This document shows positions 1 to 8,883 of a stretch of 64,000 bases of DNA, in pieces. Within the stretch, counting starts at the first letter, position 1; every line of letters starts with the position of its first letter. The stretch lies in assembly GCF_018760785.1 (NCBI RefSeq), contig NZ_JAHHZO010000001.1:248001-312000 (forward strand), read 5' to 3'. The notes under the pieces were generated by a model. It was given only the letters and a program-made list of their open reading frames with translations, searched no databases and had not been told where the DNA came from. The stretch is from Rhizobium sp. CSW-27. Its GTDB lineage: Bacteria > Pseudomonadota > Alphaproteobacteria > Rhizobiales > Rhizobiaceae. A program made the translations under genes and the position numbers.

Positions 1-435
1 GCCGCCAGAGAGCTGCCAGGGGAATTTCGAACCAAACCCCTTCAGCCCGACGATCTCCAGCAGATTTTCCGCCTTCTCGACATATTCCTTCTTGTTGGCA
101 CGCAGCCGATGCCGGTGTTTTTCGACGATTTCGAGCGGCAGGAGGATGTTTTCGAGCGTCGTGCGCCAGGGGAGCATGGTGGGGTTCTGGAAGGCCATGC
201 CGACGATGGAGACCGGTTTCGTCACCTGTTCGCCGGCAACGATCACCACACCCGTCTGCGGAATGTGCAGGCCGGTGACCAGCTTCATGAGCGTGGACTT
301 GCCGCAGCCGGACGGCCCGACGACGGCGGCAAACTCGCCCTTGTCGACCCGCATGGTGAGGCCGGAGACAGCAAGCGTGCCCGCGGCACCGCCATAACGC
401 ATGTCGACATTGTCGATGGAAACGAGGTGGGACAT
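1..435 (-). CDS. ABC transporter ATP-binding protein (nitrate/sulfonate/taurine type), partial
   Basis: This is the N-terminal 145 residues of an ABC importer ATPase; the gene runs off the left edge. It starts at an ATG at 435 (MSHLVSIDNV). The Walker A motif GPSGCGKST is near residue 45, the Q-loop is AFQNP, and the last visible residues are the LSGG signature, so the Walker B half lies outside the window. The PTMLPWRT stretch after the Q-loop is typical of the SsuB/TauB/NrtD group. The gene lies downstream of, and on the same strand as, a periplasmic binding protein of the matching NMT1/SsuA type, so the two probably form one importer with a permease outside the window. The substrate cannot be read from the sequence. 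Confidence 0.93.
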   Translation of the reverse strand, partial: MSHLVSIDNVDMRYGGAAGTLAVSGLTMRVDKGEFAAVVGPSGCGKSTLMKLVTGLHIPQTGVVIVAGEQVTKPVSIVGMAFQNPTMLPWRTTLENILLPLEIVEKHRHRLRANKKEYVEKAENLLEIVGLKGFGSKFPWQLSGG

Positions 436-470
436 CGGTTCTCCGTCCGTGATCACGCGAAGGGGCAGCA

Positions 471-628
471 AGACCCCCTCTGGCCTGCCGGCCATCTCCC
501 CCACAAGGGGGGAGAAGACTTGTGGCACCCGCATAACCAGATCAACATGACTGGGCGCCAGCTATGTGCGAGGCCGTGCTGCGGGTTAAGCCCCTCCCCC
601 TTGTGGTGAGGGGTTGGGGAGGGGTCTT
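471..628. repeat. GC-rich palindromic repeat, RIME-like, between two ABC transporter genes
   Basis: Two related palindromic modules face each other. The first (471-519) contains TCTCCCCC-ACAA-GGGGGGAGA. The second (589-628) contains CCCCTCCCCCTTGTGG followed by GGGGAGGGG. The outer ends AGACCCC and GGGGTCTT are inverted copies. This architecture resembles the intergenic mosaic elements known from Rhizobiaceae; the family assignment is from memory. It fills the gap between the binding-protein stop codon and the ATPase start codon. Confidence 0.7.
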
Positions 629-632
629 GCCG

Positions 633-1664
633 TTACGGCAGCATGCGCTCCGCCTTCGGCGGCAGGTAGCTGGCGTCGAACACCTGATCGGCCTTCACCG
701 CGCCCTTCAGGCCCATGGAGATCTTCAGCGTATCGATGGAGGCGCCGAGACGGGTCATGTCGACGCCGCCGAAGCCGTTTTCGACCACGTAGGGCGTCTT
801 GATGTTCATGGCGTTGGCCATCTTCAGGCGCTCGAGTTCGATGGCGCTGTCCAGCGTCTCGTTGCGCTTCAGAACAGCGGCGACGCCCTCTTCCGGCTTG
901 GCGACGGCATCGGCAAAGCCCTTGGCCAGCGCCTTGACGAAACCCTTGACCGCAGCCGGGTTCTTCTCGGCGAAATCCTTATTCACCAGCACGGCATTGC
1001 CATAGAGGTTCAGGCCATGCTCGGCCATCAGGATGGTGGCGATGTCCTCGTCCTTGATGCCCTGCTTCTTGAGGTTCAGGATGACCGAGAAGGCAAAGCC
1101 GAAGACCGCATCCACATCGCCCTTGGCGAGCATGGGTTCACGCACCGGAAAACCGATCGATTCGATCTTGATCTTGCTGTCGTCGATCTTCGCGACCTGC
1201 TTGAAGGCCTTCCACTGGGCAAAGGCGCCATCCGGCGGCGGGGCGCCGAGTTTCTTGCCTTCCAGCGACTTCGGATCGGTGGTGATGCCGAGCGACTTGC
1301 GGCCGACGACCGCAAAGGTCGGGCGCTCATAGACCATCATCACGGCCTTGATCTTCTGGCTCGGATCCTCGTCGAGGAACTTGATCACCGAATTGATGTC
1401 ACCGAAGCCCATCTGATAAGCGCCGGTCGCCACACGCGGAATGGCTTCCACTGAACCGTTGCCGGTGTCGATCGTCACATCCAGGCCCTCGGCCTTGAAG
1501 TAACCCTTGTCAAGCGCCAGCAGGAAACCGGCAGCCGGACCTTCGAACTTCCAGTCGAGCGTGAATTTCACAGCCGTATCGGCAAAGGCAGGCGCGGAAA
1601 AACCGGTGGCAAGCGCAAGCGCGGCAACAGCCGGAAGCTTGGCGAAGAGGCGACGTGTCAACAT
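633..1664 (-). CDS. ABC transporter substrate-binding protein, NMT1/SsuA-like
   Basis: A 343-residue periplasmic binding protein that captures a small ligand for an ABC importer. I chose the ATG at 1664 because it begins a clean signal peptide (MLTRRLFAK, hydrophobic core, cleavage after APAFA), with GGGGGAAA upstream; the frame stays open further 5' without coding character. The mature protein opens with FTLDWKFEGPAAGF, followed by an ALDKGYF motif and a GFGDINS segment. These are the ligand-pocket signatures of the NMT1/THI5 and SsuA/TauA families, and the length is normal. Its ligand could be a pyrimidine, sulfonate, nitrate or similar compound and is not determined here. The downstream same-strand ATPase supports an importer operon. 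Confidence 0.88.
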   Translation of the reverse strand: MLTRRLFAKLPAVAALALATGFSAPAFADTAVKFTLDWKFEGPAAGFLLALDKGYFKAEGLDVTIDTGNGSVEAIPRVATGAYQMGFGDINSVIKFLDEDPSQKIKAVMMVYERPTFAVVGRKSLGITTDPKSLEGKKLGAPPPDGAFAQWKAFKQVAKIDDSKIKIESIGFPVREPMLAKGDVDAVFGFAFSVILNLKKQGIKDEDIATILMAEHGLNLYGNAVLVNKDFAEKNPAAVKGFVKALAKGFADAVAKPEEGVAAVLKRNETLDSAIELERLKMANAMNIKTPYVVENGFGGVDMTRLGASIDTLKISMGLKGAVKADQVFDASYLPPKAERMLP

Positions 1665-1927
1665 GTCTTCTGTTTCCCCCTGGATATTCTTGAGACAAAG
1701 CTCATCAAAGCCATTCTTGCCGCCGCTTGCAAGTCGAAATTGCACATTATGTGACCACATATTCGAGATTGCCTACACATTGAGCGAAGGCCTTGTAAAA
1801 ATGCATGATCTGCCGCGAGTTTCATCACATTCGATCGCCCGCCATCACCAACTTCTGCTCGAGGCGCCGTTTCCTTTGCAGGTCTGGGGCGATATAACCG
1901 GGTTCCAAACATCTTGGCGGGGCCTTC

Positions 1928-4681
1928 ATGCTGGAACTCATTCTGATCGCTTTGCTTTTTGCGCTGCTGTTTTGGCAGCTCCAGCTTTCGCAGCGCCTGA
2001 GGACGCTGGAAAACGAGGTCAAAGCCCTTAAGAAGACTCTGGCACCGTTCCTCTCCATACCCGCACCGGCGGCGCCTGAACCGGTCATACAAACCCCGAT
2101 CGAGACAGCGAAAGCTCTGCCATCTGCCGACATCAAGACAGCAGCGCCCCAGAGCATGGAGCCGAAACCGCAGAAAGCGCCCCTCCCCGCAGCGTCACTG
2201 CCGAAACCGGCACCAAAACCGACACCAAAACCGACACCAAAACCGATAAGCCACAAACCGGGCGAAAGCTTCGAAAGCCGGCTTGGGGCGCGCTGGACCG
2301 TGTGGGTCGGCGGGCTGGCACTGGCACTCGGCGGCGTGTTCCTCGTGCGTTATTCGATCGAAAGCGGCCTGCTTGGCCCTGGCACGCGGCTTGTGCTGGC
2401 AGTCCTCTTCGGCCTCCTGCTGGCGGGTGCCGGCGAGATTCTGCGCCGCCGGGCACTGCCGAACCTGCCAGCCATCTATACGAATGCCATGGTGCCGGGC
2501 ATGCTGACGGCCGCGGCCAGCGTGACGCTGCTGGCCAGTCTTTATACGGCGCATGCTTCCTATGGCTTTATCGGCACGACGCATGTCTTTCTTCTTCTGG
2601 CGCTGGTATCTCTTTCAACCATCGCATTATCGCTTCTGCATGGACAGGCGCTGGCCGGGCTTGGCCTCATCGGTTCGCTGATCACGCCGGCGCTGGTCAC
2701 GTCGGATGCGCCCAATATCGGTGCCCTGTTCGGCTTTCTGTCACTGGTCTGGCTGGCCAGCAATGGCGCCGCCCGCATCCGCCGCTGGTTGCTGGTGCCC
2801 GCGCTTGCCAATCTCGGCCTGCTTGTCTGGGTGGTTGCCTATTCGGTGAATGCCGACGTGGTGGATAGCGTGCCGCCCGGCCTGTCGCTGCTTGTCATGC
2901 TGGCGAGCACCGCGTTGCTCTGGCCAGGCCGCGCCTTCGAGGACACGGGCGAAGCGCCAAGGACGCCGGCCGGCGCCCTACGACACCTGTTTGGACTTCT
3001 CGGACGCCGACCGCGCCGCATCATGATATCGGCCTCGCTGGCAGCTATGCTGAGCGCGCTGACGCTGCTGCTTGTCGATGCACCGGCCCGCACCCATCCG
3101 GTCCTGATCTTCGTGGCAGTGACCGGGCTTCTGGCAGGTCTCGGCGCAGGACGCCGCGCCGGCGCCTGGCCGGCACTGCTTGCCAGCACTGCGGCCATCT
3201 GGGGTGTGGGGCTGACGGCGCTGTTTGGCGTGTCGGACCTGTCACCGACGCCAGCCGAGACCCAAGGCCTGCTCGCCGCCATGGGGCCGGACGTACTGGG
3301 CGCACTGGTTCTTGGCGCCATCTTCACCGCCTGCGGCCTGCTTTTCCTGCGCCGCAAAGGCCAAAACGATCCGGATATGGCCATGCTCTGGGCCATTCTC
3401 GCCGCCGCCGTGCCGGTGACGCTGGCCAGCATAACCTTCCTGAATTACGGCACCTTCGGGCGCGACTGGCTGCATGGCACTTATGCTCTGGCGATTGGCG
3501 CAGCCCTGCGGTTTGTCGCCTTCCGGCTTGCAAAGGCAGACGAAGATCCTGCCACCCCGAACCTTGTCCGCGACCTGCTGCTCATCGGCTCGTTTGCCGC
3601 CTTTACCTTCAGCCTGCACGCGCTGACCCATGGCCTTGCAACGACGATTGGCGTGTCCCTCCTCGGCTTCGCCTATGTGGCGCTGACGCGATCCAGACCC
3701 TGGCGGGGCCTGCCCTGGGTGATGGTTGCCGCCACGCTTGTGCTGTTCTTCCGCATCGGGTGGGACCCCACAATCGTCGGACCCGACCGGCTGGGCAAAA
3801 CACCGTTCTTCAACGCGCTTTTGCCCGGCTATGGCATCCCGGCAGTATTGCTGATTGCCTCTGCCTGGTTGCTGCGCCACTGGCCGGGACGGCGGGTGCT
3901 GAATGCATTGCAGGGGCTGGCGGCGCTGATGGGGCTTCTCACCCTTGCCATCCTCGTGCGCCATGCCATGAGCGGCGGCGTGCTGGACGACCGCGCGCTG
4001 ACGCTTGGCGAACAGTCGATCTATACGCTGCTGACCGTCGGTCTTTCGGGCGTGCTGATGACGCTCGATCTCAAAAGCCCGAGCCCGGTCTTCCGACATG
4101 GTTCGATCCTTGCCGGCGTGATCGCCACCATCAATGTGCTGGTGCTGCATCTGGGCAAACTGAACCCTTATTTTTCAGGCGAACTCATCGGCAACTGGCC
4201 AATCCTCAACCTGCTCCTGCCGGGCTATCTCCTGCCGGCATTCGCCTATGCAGGCCTTGCCCTGTATGCGCGCAACAAGCGTCCCGGCCCTTACATGATA
4301 CTGCTGGCGCTGACGGCTGCCCTGCTCGGCTTCGCCTGGGCGACACTTTCAGTGCGCGGCGTCTGGCAGGGCAGTAACATTGCCGATTGGAAGGGCTTCC
4401 TGGAGGGTGAAACCTATACCTATTCCGTGGTCTGGCTGGCGATCGGCGTCGGGCTGCTTGCGCTCGGCTCCCGACTCGATGCACGCAGTCTGCGTCTCGC
4501 ATCCGCGGGACTGGTGCTGATCTCCGTCTGCAAGGTCTTCCTGATCGACATGGCGAACCTGGAAGGCATTCTGCGCGCCCTCTCCTTCATCGGACTTGGC
4601 GGCGTGCTGATCGGCATCGGATTGTTTTACCAGCGCATTCTGGCGCGTTCCAACGAGGCGGCACCGCCCGCCGGAGACTGA
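1928..4681 (+). CDS. DUF2339 family multi-pass membrane protein
   Basis: A 917-residue integral membrane protein. One N-terminal transmembrane segment (residues about 2-17) leads into a short coiled coil (about 18-40, QRLRTLENEVKALKK). A proline/lysine/alanine linker of about 70 residues follows, and then the SRLGARWTVWVGGLALALGG segment that opens the long DUF2339 polytopic region, with well over 20 hydrophobic helices to the C terminus. The family is widespread in proteobacteria and has no settled function. The stop codon lies 2 bases before the next start codon, so it is probably cotranscribed with the HD-domain gene. The linker carries a perfect 12-bp tandem repeat, described separately. 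Confidence 0.9.
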   Translation: MLELILIALLFALLFWQLQLSQRLRTLENEVKALKKTLAPFLSIPAPAAPEPVIQTPIETAKALPSADIKTAAPQSMEPKPQKAPLPAASLPKPAPKPTPKPTPKPISHKPGESFESRLGARWTVWVGGLALALGGVFLVRYSIESGLLGPGTRLVLAVLFGLLLAGAGEILRRRALPNLPAIYTNAMVPGMLTAAASVTLLASLYTAHASYGFIGTTHVFLLLALVSLSTIALSLLHGQALAGLGLIGSLITPALVTSDAPNIGALFGFLSLVWLASNGAARIRRWLLVPALANLGLLVWVVAYSVNADVVDSVPPGLSLLVMLASTALLWPGRAFEDTGEAPRTPAGALRHLFGLLGRRPRRIMISASLAAMLSALTLLLVDAPARTHPVLIFVAVTGLLAGLGAGRRAGAWPALLASTAAIWGVGLTALFGVSDLSPTPAETQGLLAAMGPDVLGALVLGAIFTACGLLFLRRKGQNDPDMAMLWAILAAAVPVTLASITFLNYGTFGRDWLHGTYALAIGAALRFVAFRLAKADEDPATPNLVRDLLLIGSFAAFTFSLHALTHGLATTIGVSLLGFAYVALTRSRPWRGLPWVMVAATLVLFFRIGWDPTIVGPDRLGKTPFFNALLPGYGIPAVLLIASAWLLRHWPGRRVLNALQGLAALMGLLTLAILVRHAMSGGVLDDRALTLGEQSIYTLLTVGLSGVLMTLDLKSPSPVFRHGSILAGVIATINVLVLHLGKLNPYFSGELIGNWPILNLLLPGYLLPAFAYAGLALYARNKRPGPYMILLALTAALLGFAWATLSVRGVWQGSNIADWKGFLEGETYTYSVVWLAIGVGLLALGSRLDARSLRLASAGLVLISVCKVFLIDMANLEGILRALSFIGLGGVLIGIGLFYQRILARSNEAAPPAGD
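2211..2246 (+). repeat. Three perfect 12-bp tandem repeats inside the DUF2339 gene
   Basis: The unit CACCAAAACCGA occurs three times in a row and encodes a repeating PKPT tetrapeptide at about residues 95-106 of the DUF2339 protein. A unit of 12 bp keeps the frame, so a change in copy number would only alter the length of the periplasmic or cytoplasmic linker. Degenerate half-copies flank it on both sides. Confidence 0.9.
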
Positions 4682-4683
4682 CC

Positions 4684-5337
4684 GTGACTGATAACGACAT
4701 CGCCGCCGGCTTTCACCCTTTCGAGGCGCTGGCCGAAACACTTCTGCCGCATGCCGTGGAGGGTGATGACGGGGCGCATGACGTGGCCCACCTGCTGCGC
4801 GTCTTCCACAATGCCCAGCGCATCCAGGCGGCAGAAGGCGGGGATGAAAAGGTGATTGCCGCCGCCGTGCTTCTGCATGACTGCGTCTCGCTGCCGAAGA
4901 ACCATCCGCAGCGGGCGCAATCCTCCGGGCTTGCGGCGGAAAAGGCCTCGGGGATCCTCACCGGGCTCGGCTGGACGGCGGAGACGGTCGAAGCGGTTGC
5001 CCATGCCATTCTCACCCACAGCTTTTCCGCCGGGCTTCTGCCGGAGACCCTGGAGGCGAAAATCCTGCAGGATGCCGACCGGCTGGATTCGCTCGGCGCA
5101 ATCGGCATTGCCCGCACCTTCTACACGGCGGGACGCATGGGATCGAAACTTTGTCATGCGACCGATCCGCAAGCCGCCTCGCGTGACCTTGACGACCGGA
5201 CCTATGCCATCGATCACTTTGAGGCGAAGCTGCTGAAACTGGCGGACGGCTTCCAGACCGCGACCGGCAGGCAACTTGCCGTCGAACGGCACCGCCGGCT
5301 GGCGGAGTTTCGCGACCTGTTTTTTGATGAGCTCTGA
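4684..5337 (+). CDS. HD-domain phosphohydrolase
   Basis: A 217-residue cytoplasmic protein with a single HD domain. Metal ligands are visible as H in GAHDVAHLLRV (about residue 32) and the HD doublet in AVLLHDCV (about residue 63), followed by a distal DADRLDSLGA motif. This pattern fits the YedJ/PA4606-like metal-dependent phosphohydrolases; the substrate is unknown. The start is a GTG two bases after the DUF2339 stop codon, so translation is probably coupled. A MOSC gene follows 9 bases downstream on the same strand. Confidence 0.88.
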   Translation: MTDNDIAAGFHPFEALAETLLPHAVEGDDGAHDVAHLLRVFHNAQRIQAAEGGDEKVIAAAVLLHDCVSLPKNHPQRAQSSGLAAEKASGILTGLGWTAETVEAVAHAILTHSFSAGLLPETLEAKILQDADRLDSLGAIGIARTFYTAGRMGSKLCHATDPQAASRDLDDRTYAIDHFEAKLLKLADGFQTATGRQLAVERHRRLAEFRDLFFDEL

Positions 5338-5346
5338 GGGATTTTT

Positions 5347-6189
5347 ATGCGCATCGCCGGCCTCAACATCTTTCCCTTGAAAAGTGCGCGCGGCATTGCG
5401 CTCAACGAAAGCCCGATCGACGCGATGGGGCTTTCCGGCGACCGGCGCTGGATGCTGACCAATCCGGACGGTTATTTCATCACCCAGCGGGAGATGCCGG
5501 CGCTGGCCCGCCTCCTGGTCAACCCGACTGATACGGGACTTTCGCTCTCGATGGACGGCGAGGGTCTGACCGCCGCCTTTCCGGCACCCGACAGCCGCCA
5601 GCAGGTGGTGGTGTGGAAGTCCTCCGTCGATGCGGCGCTCGCCGATGATGCGGTCAATGCGACGCTGTCGAAATGGCTGGAGCGGGACGTGCGGCTTGTC
5701 TTCTTCGACACACAGGCACGCCGCACGGCGAGCGCCGAATGGGCCGGCAGCGGCTCACCCGTTGCCTTCGGCGACGGTTACCAGGTGCTCGTCACCACCA
5801 CCGGATCGCTCGCCGCGCTCAATGCCGACATGGCAGCCCATGGCGAGGTGCCGGTCGGCATGGATCGTTTTCGTGCCAACATCGTTCTCGACCACGACGA
5901 GGCTTTTGCCGAGGACGGCTGGACTTCCATCTCGATCGGGGACGTCGTGCTCGATCTCGTCAAACCCTGTGCCCGCTGCATCATGACGACGCAGGATCAG
6001 GAGACCGGGTCGCGCGAGGGCGCAAACCCGATGCCGGCCATGGGCCGCATCCGCATGTCGGCGGATCGCCGGGTGCCGGGTCCCCTCTTCGGCTGGAATG
6101 CGGTGCCGCGTGGTGCTGGCCTGTTGCGGGTCGGCGATGCGGTCCGCGTGCTCGACCGGCGGGAACCCTGGGCGATCAAGCGCCGTTGA
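5347..6189 (+). CDS. MOSC domain-containing protein (YcbX/mARC-like)
   Basis: A 280-residue protein with an N-terminal MOSC beta-barrel domain (about residues 1-120) and a C-terminal MOSC domain. The diagnostic segment runs RFRANIV (about residue 175), then FAEDGW, then KPCARCIMTTQD (about residue 210). The first cysteine of KPCARC is the expected molybdenum ligand. Characterised relatives are molybdoenzymes that reduce N-hydroxylated compounds such as base analogues; that role is inferred here. No ferredoxin domain is fused at the C terminus, unlike E. coli YcbX, so a separate electron donor would be needed. It is probably the last gene of the three-gene run that begins with DUF2339. Confidence 0.88.
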   Translation: MRIAGLNIFPLKSARGIALNESPIDAMGLSGDRRWMLTNPDGYFITQREMPALARLLVNPTDTGLSLSMDGEGLTAAFPAPDSRQQVVVWKSSVDAALADDAVNATLSKWLERDVRLVFFDTQARRTASAEWAGSGSPVAFGDGYQVLVTTTGSLAALNADMAAHGEVPVGMDRFRANIVLDHDEAFAEDGWTSISIGDVVLDLVKPCARCIMTTQDQETGSREGANPMPAMGRIRMSADRRVPGPLFGWNAVPRGAGLLRVGDAVRVLDRREPWAIKRR

Positions 6190-6279
6190 CGCAGGCTGCC
6201 CCGCGCGACCGAACCGGCTGCGGGGCAGCCTTCCCTTCCTTCCTCCATCGCGCCCGGTGGCGGAGCAGCCCCGACAGAG

Positions 6280-7167
6280 ATGTTCATGACCGGAAAAACT
6301 CGCGGCCTCGTCTTTGCCCTGTCCGCCGTCACCATTTTTGCCGGGCAGGACGTGATCTCCAAGCACCTCGGGACGCTCTATCCGCCGATCTTCGTCACCA
6401 TGATCCGCTACTGGGCCTTTGCCATCTCCGTGCTGATGCTGACGGCCCGCACGCGGGGCGGCATTGCCGCAGCGGCAAGAACACGGCGGCCACTGCTGCA
6501 GATCGCTCGCGGCATCATCCTGGTGGTGCAGATCGTCATTGCCGTCTACTCCTTTGCGCTGGTCGGCCTGTCACACACCCAGTCGATCTTTGCCGCCACC
6601 CCGCTCTTCGTCGCCGCCATGTCCGTGCCGCTGCTCGGCGAAAAAGTCGGCTGGCGGCGCTGGACGGCGATCTGCGTCGGCCTGTTCGGCGTGCTGATGA
6701 TCATCAACCCGACCACGGCCTCCCTGAAACTGGAACTGCTGCTGCCGATTGCCGGCTCCTCGATCTTCGCGCTCTATGCCATCACCACCCGCCTTGCCAG
6801 CCGGGAGGATTCCTCGACAACCAGCTTCTTCTACACCGGCATTGCCGGTGCGATCGCCATCAGCTTCGTCGGTCCCTTCTTCTGGACCGGGCTTGCGCCG
6901 CAGGACTGGATCTGGATGGCGGCGCTCTGCTGTACCGGCATGAGCGGCCATTACCTGCTGATCCGGGCCTATGACCTGGTGGATGCCGTCACCGTGCAAC
7001 AGATCGGTTACGTCCAGGTGGTGTTGGTGTGCATTCTCGGCGTGGTGATCTATGGCGAGGTGGTGACGCTGAACATGATCCTGGGCGCGGCCCTCGTGAT
7101 CGGCGCCGGCTTCTTCACCATCTGGCGCGAGAGCCGGCTGGCACGGGCCCGGCTTGCACAGGAGTGA
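6280..7167 (+). CDS. DMT-family transporter (EamA domains)
   Basis: A 295-residue inner-membrane protein with about ten transmembrane helices in two EamA repeats, the usual length of the drug/metabolite transporter superfamily. The first repeat opens with FALSAVTIFAGQDVISKHLG and the second lies at about residues 150-280. Two ATG codons at 6280 and 6286 are possible starts; an AGAG immediately before the first gives no clear choice. It is probably an exporter, of unknown substrate. The 90-bp gap upstream contains no obvious terminator, so read-through from the MOSC gene is possible. Confidence 0.85.
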   Translation: MFMTGKTRGLVFALSAVTIFAGQDVISKHLGTLYPPIFVTMIRYWAFAISVLMLTARTRGGIAAAARTRRPLLQIARGIILVVQIVIAVYSFALVGLSHTQSIFAATPLFVAAMSVPLLGEKVGWRRWTAICVGLFGVLMIINPTTASLKLELLLPIAGSSIFALYAITTRLASREDSSTTSFFYTGIAGAIAISFVGPFFWTGLAPQDWIWMAALCCTGMSGHYLLIRAYDLVDAVTVQQIGYVQVVLVCILGVVIYGEVVTLNMILGAALVIGAGFFTIWRESRLARARLAQE

Positions 7168-7253
7168 TGGTGCCGGCCATGCGGCGCCTGCCCCATCCGC
7201 CCGCGCCGGAAAACCATATCCTCCGCCAGGACAGTAACTCGCACTACGGGTTT

Positions 7254-7274
7254 AAGTGACCATTAAGGTTACTT
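7254..7274. promoter_or_regulatory. Imperfect inverted repeat upstream of the flagellin gene
   Basis: AAGTGACC - ATTAA - GGTTACTT forms an 8-bp inverted repeat with one mismatch and a 5-bp spacer, 102 bp upstream of the flagellin start. It sits in the AT-richer part of the intergenic region and could be an operator or part of a promoter. No regulator can be assigned from sequence alone. Confidence 0.4.
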
Positions 7275-7375
7275 GTGCATCAATATGAACATCACGACGT
7301 TATCGTTCCATTAACCTTGTCGCAATGGTCGTTAACATTCTGACTGTTTGCGTACGAGTACAGTAGAGCCCTGGT

Positions 7376-8350
7376 ATGACGAGTATCATCACGAATACAG
7401 GTGCCATGGTGGCCCTGAAGACCCTGCGCGACGTCAGCAGGCAGCTGGAGGTAACCCAGGACCGGATGGCAAGCGGCCTGCGGGTCGGGCAGTCGTCGCA
7501 GAACGCCGCCTACTGGTCGATCGCCGCCACCATGCGTTCCGACGACAAGGCGCTCGCCGCAGTGCAGGATGCCATGAATCTCGGCGCCGCCACGGCCGAT
7601 ACCGCCTATGCCGGCCTCGATTCCTCGATCGACGTGGTGGACGAGATCAAATCCAAGCTGATCGCCGCCCGCGAGCCCGGCGTTGACAAGGACAAGGTGA
7701 ACAAGGAAATCGACCAGCTGAAGCAGCAGCTTGTCTCGATCACCGATGCGGCAAGCTTCAACGGCGTCAACTGGCTGAAGATCAGCGACGGCTCCGACAC
7801 CACCGCCAAGGTCGCCGCCTCCTTCTACCGCAGCGTCGATCGCAGCGTGTTCATGGAAACCATCACGCTCGATCTGGTCTCCAGCGACGGCACGGTGACA
7901 GCGCTCGTCGACAACCGCTCCACCAGCACCAATGGCGGCGGCGGAATCTTCACCAGCACGCAGTTCGCCACCAATGTGGGCGCCGCCAGCAATTACGTTC
8001 TCGTCGCCAACCAGAGCAATACCAGCGCATCGGCCGTGGAAATCGCCATTGGCGAGGCAACGACGGCCGACCAGCTGGATGACATGATCGCCGTGGTGGA
8101 CGAGATGCTGCAGATGATGGCCGATGCCGGCGCCAATATCGGTTCGGTGCAGTCGCGCGTCGATCTGCAGCTCGATTACGTCTACAAGCTTCGCGACTGG
8201 ATGAAGGGCGGCATCAGCACGCTGGTGGATGCCGACATGGACGAGGAAGCCACCCGCCTGAAGGCGCTGACCACACAGGAGCAGCTGGCAACACAGGCGC
8301 TTTCCATTGCCAATACCGAGCAGCAGAACATTCTGTCGCTGTTCCGCTAG
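7376..8350 (+). CDS. Flagellin
   Basis: A 324-residue flagellin, the exported subunit of the flagellar filament. It begins MTSIITNTGAMVALKTL, the typical rhizobial flagellin start. The conserved D0/D1 coiled-coil termini lie at about residues 1-150 and 235-324 (ending TEQQNILSLFR), around a short variable centre rich in Ser, Thr and Gly. Rhizobial complex flagella use several flagellins. This copy stands alone, with a transporter upstream and no other flagellar gene in the window, as reported for the separate flaD-type gene of some agrobacteria. The Shine-Dalgarno sequence is weak. A hairpin lies 29 bp after the stop codon. Confidence 0.95.
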   Translation: MTSIITNTGAMVALKTLRDVSRQLEVTQDRMASGLRVGQSSQNAAYWSIAATMRSDDKALAAVQDAMNLGAATADTAYAGLDSSIDVVDEIKSKLIAAREPGVDKDKVNKEIDQLKQQLVSITDAASFNGVNWLKISDGSDTTAKVAASFYRSVDRSVFMETITLDLVSSDGTVTALVDNRSTSTNGGGGIFTSTQFATNVGAASNYVLVANQSNTSASAVEIAIGEATTADQLDDMIAVVDEMLQMMADAGANIGSVQSRVDLQLDYVYKLRDWMKGGISTLVDADMDEEATRLKALTTQEQLATQALSIANTEQQNILSLFR

Positions 8351-8378
8351 AAGCGTGCGTCTTCAAGGGCATGAGCAA

Positions 8379-8394
8379 GGGGGCAGAAGCCCCC
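8379..8394. terminator. Hairpin between convergent genes after flagellin
   Basis: GGGGGC-AGAA-GCCCCC is a perfect 6-bp stem with a 4-base loop, located between the flagellin stop codon and the convergent small gene. No long T-run follows, so it is only a candidate terminator. Confidence 0.5.
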
Positions 8395-8410
8395 CTGCCC
8401 GGAGATGCCC

Positions 8411-8680
8411 TCACCCCGGCCGGTACGTCACGTTCGGCGTCTGGCTGTTGGACGTGAAGACAAGCCCGGTGTCGTCCGCCTGGGTGATCTGATAGGCGCC
8501 CGGCTGACGGGCCGACCCCACAAATTTCCCTGCCGAAAGGCGGAAATTGTCGTGACCATTCCGATCGCACTGGTCAGGCGAAGCGTCGATCTCGACGGCA
8601 TCCCCGTTCTGCACCCGAACACCGCCGTGGTAGAGCGGCGCGACATTGTGATTTCTGAAGCAAATCTGGACCCGAACCAT
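8411..8680 (-). CDS. Small hypothetical protein, 89 residues
   Basis: A small soluble protein beginning MVRVQICFRN that I cannot place in a family. A good ribosome-binding site (GGAGAACCAAGG) lies directly before the ATG at 8680, and it sits in an otherwise empty gap. The protein looks beta-rich, with two cysteines in the N-terminal half and no signal peptide. The evidence that it is a real gene is the ribosome-binding site and its plausible composition; function is unknown. It converges on the flagellin gene and is divergent from the MFS gene. Confidence 0.5.
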   Translation of the reverse strand: MVRVQICFRNHNVAPLYHGGVRVQNGDAVEIDASPDQCDRNGHDNFRLSAGKFVGSARQPGAYQITQADDTGLVFTSNSQTPNVTYRPG

Positions 8681-8883
8681 CCTTGGTTCTCCGTTTTGTG
8701 TGGGTGGATCCGCCCGCTGTGTTTATGTCATCGACATCAATCATAAAAAGCATAAATTAATACATCTCTTTAAAGTTGCACCCGCCTGTATCCATCAATT
8801 TCCCTCATCGATGAAACAGCAAAACGCTCTTGGCTTGCAGGCTGTCCGGGTTATGCTCGCGACACGAACGGGGGAGACGCACC

